Of a stretch of DNA of 64,000 nucleotides, positions 62,078-64,000 are shown piece by piece. Under the pieces are notes generated by a model, which was not told the origin of the DNA, ran no database searches, and saw only the letters and a program-made list of their open reading frames with translations. Numbering within the stretch: position 1 is the first letter of the stretch; every line of letters starts with the position of its first letter. A program made the translations under genes and the position numbers. The DNA comes from Circinella umbellata (Eukaryota > Mucoromycota > Mucoromycetes > Mucorales > Lichtheimiaceae): the NCBI GenBank assembly GCA_025093555.1, contig JAIWNF010000012.1, positions 558,001 through 622,000 on the forward strand. The letters are read 5' to 3'.

Positions 62078-64000
62078 AAGAAGGAAAATCTTCTCTTTGT
62101 ATCTCTATACCCTTCTTAATATTCTTTTGTTTTTTCTTTCTTCTTTTTTTTATGTTTCATATATGAACAAAAATACAGACACATATCTTGTATATTCTCC
62201 TAATTTTTTTTTTCCTTTTCTACCAACTTTTATTTTATTCTCTTCTCTTATCGTTATTAACACAATTAACATATATTTACGCTTTTCTCTCTTCTTTTAT
62301 TGTATATGTACTCTTCTCTCTTTTTATTATTTTTTACTCAGTTGACGTTTTATTTTATCTTTTCTATTATCATATTTACGTCCCATCCAATAAATTTGAC
62401 TACATCCTGTTGTATATATTCTATAGGAAGTCAAATAAAATATAAATAAATAAATTTGGTAGTTTCCATGCATTTTTTATTTCCGTTTCTCCGATGAAAA
62501 AAGCTTAATGAATAGAAAGTGGGCGATCCCAAATTGTTGCAGAAATTTGATTGATCGTCGTACATCATCACAAATTGCAAACACAACCTTTTTTCTTTCC
62601 CTCTCAGCCACCTTTTATTTGTACAACAAGTCTTTTTCTCGGTAATCTAACATCTGGTAAAGTTACGACATTAAGTATATTAAAAGGTTGAGATTGAATT
62701 TAAACAATAAAAGCCTATTTACTGTCCCTCTTATACGGTACACGTGTGCACAATCCAGTTGATAACCAGATACTGAAATGAAAAAGCACCTTATCCGTCA
62801 GTTGATGTTGTGAAGAGCTTTTTCTACTTTCCTGGTGATGGGTTGCTAAGAAGATAAGAGATATGTTTCTATTTACGTGAAGTTCCGTGATACATGATTT
62901 ATTTCGCTTTCAGTCGATCGCTATTTACGTTTAAATTTTGTTAATAAACTAGCGTAATAAGATTCTTCTATATGTAATACACATCTATATAACAGTAATT
63001 ATTTATTCATTACTTCTATCATAATTATTCAACAAATGATCACAACCATTTAGCGTCAATTAATGTGCATGAAAAATTATAAATTAGCGATAGAAAATAA
63101 AGAACCCCCACAGAAACCCTTTTAAAAAGAGCTGCAACGGTTCACAACATTTATTATTTTATCATGCAAAGCTGTTTTATATTCTGTCTTTGCTTTTTTT
63201 TTTGCTAAGATAAGGAGGTCAGCTGGTTGCTGCTGTGCAACTTATTTATCTAATCCACTAATATAAATATTTATATTATATATGTAATCGAACATACAAT
63301 ATCCATATTGCTTGCTTACAAGGCGGGCTATGCTTACAGCAAATATTTTTTGAGTCACATGATGACATTACAAGAAGACGATATAAAACGCTTTAGAAAC
63401 AATCAAAGTGGGATATTATTGATAACAACAATTCTTCACAAGTGCTGTTTGTTTCTAACAATTACGTAAGAAAACAAAACATTTGACGGTGCAGCAGAAA
63501 CACTTCAGTTGAAGTGCATAAGATGTCTAGAAAAACAAGTTAGATGAGTCGAACAGATAATATGAGTAAGGTTGGAGACTTGTGGATTTCTTGATTTTAA
63601 GTAATATGTATAAGTAAAATGACCACAAGAAATCAACGTCAGCAGCTGTTGATTAGAAAAAAAATGAAATACTGTATTTATCCAAAATAAAGACATCAAA
63701 GGCTCAACGGTTAAGTCCATAAAGTTAGTGATTATAAATGATCAGTGTGTTACTGTGTGTGCTGCGTAGGTGGGCCATATTTCTTATTCACAATGATAGT
63801 GTACTTAATGGAAGCACTGCAAATTATATTATTATAAAATATGACTTATTTGGGGAATTAAGAACACAGGTCAAGTTGATAAAGCGCCATGATTAACAGC
63901 AATATGTATATAAAGTTACACAGTTTGTTGCTGAACATTTATTTCAAATTGATAAGGTATTATAAAACAATCCAAGAAATATATAATTTAAACTCTGTAT
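62078..64000. other. 1.9-kb gene-free right end
   Basis: The first 370 bp is T-rich 3' UTR-like sequence. No supported gene, RNA or repeat family is seen up to the window edge; a gene could begin beyond it. Confidence 0.45.

Noticed and set aside
1..64000. CRISPR arrays, insertion sequences, viral insertions or intact transposons
   Set aside because: No regularly spaced repeats, transposase, reverse transcriptase or integrase coding segments were seen. The only polymerase is the cellular RNAi-type RdRP.

Overview
The window is nuclear DNA of a fungus, most likely an early-diverging one (Mucoromycota, probably Mucorales). Intergenic DNA and introns are very AT-rich. Most genes are split by many short GT-AG introns. 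The gene set is fungal: two Zn2Cys6 regulators, an Mnn9/Anp1-type mannosyltransferase, Pns1, Ada2 and a questin-oxidase-like protein. An RNAi-type RNA-dependent RNA polymerase, an M13 peptidase and a GDP-mannose dehydratase fit Mucoromycota, but the species cannot be named from sequence alone. I found no bacterial-style operon, CRISPR array, convincing tRNA or rRNA, or intact transposon.

Nineteen protein-coding genes are supported. I rebuilt each by joining exons across GT-AG introns and checking that reading phase is kept. Left to right: the 3' part of a YEATS-domain chromatin reader (+); two tandem GNAT acetyltransferases (-); an Mnn9/Anp1-family Golgi mannosyltransferase (-); a 3.3 kb gene-free block; a 1,286-residue RNA-dependent RNA polymerase (+); a BAP31/Yet ER membrane protein (-); an M13 (neprilysin-like) zinc peptidase (-); a 20-exon neurofibromin/Ira RasGAP of about 2,890 residues (+); an Hsp20 chaperone with a heat-shock element (-); a Zn2Cys6 factor (-); a Pns1/CTL transporter (+); the splicing factor Slu7 (+); an Abp1-type actin-binding protein (+); a UBXN1-like UBA/UBX protein (-); a TRAIP-like RING protein (+); GDP-mannose 4,6-dehydratase (-); a Zn2Cys6 plus PAS-like regulator (-); the SAGA adaptor Ada2 (+); and a questin-oxidase-like protein (+).

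The genes are not one pathway; this is an ordinary eukaryotic neighbourhood. Some functional links can be inferred. The mannosyltransferase and GMD both serve cell-wall glycans (mannose and fucose). Slu7, the YEATS protein and Ada2 act in RNA processing and transcription. BAP31, the UBX protein, Hsp20 and the RING protein act in protein quality control or ubiquitin pathways. Gene-poor blocks of 1-3.3 kb lie at 4.6-7.9, 13.5-15.0, 41.8-43.0, 44.7-45.9, 50.5-52.7, 55.3-57.8, 59.5-60.5 and 62.1-64.0 kb. They hold simple repeats but no supported gene.

The points most worth a second look are the RdRP with its RRM-like N-terminus and acidic tail, an unresolved splice with an in-frame TGA in the RasGAP gene, the altered DxD-like site of the mannosyltransferase, an 8-bp gap between two convergent stop codons, very small exons in several genes, and the heat-shock element of the Hsp20 gene.
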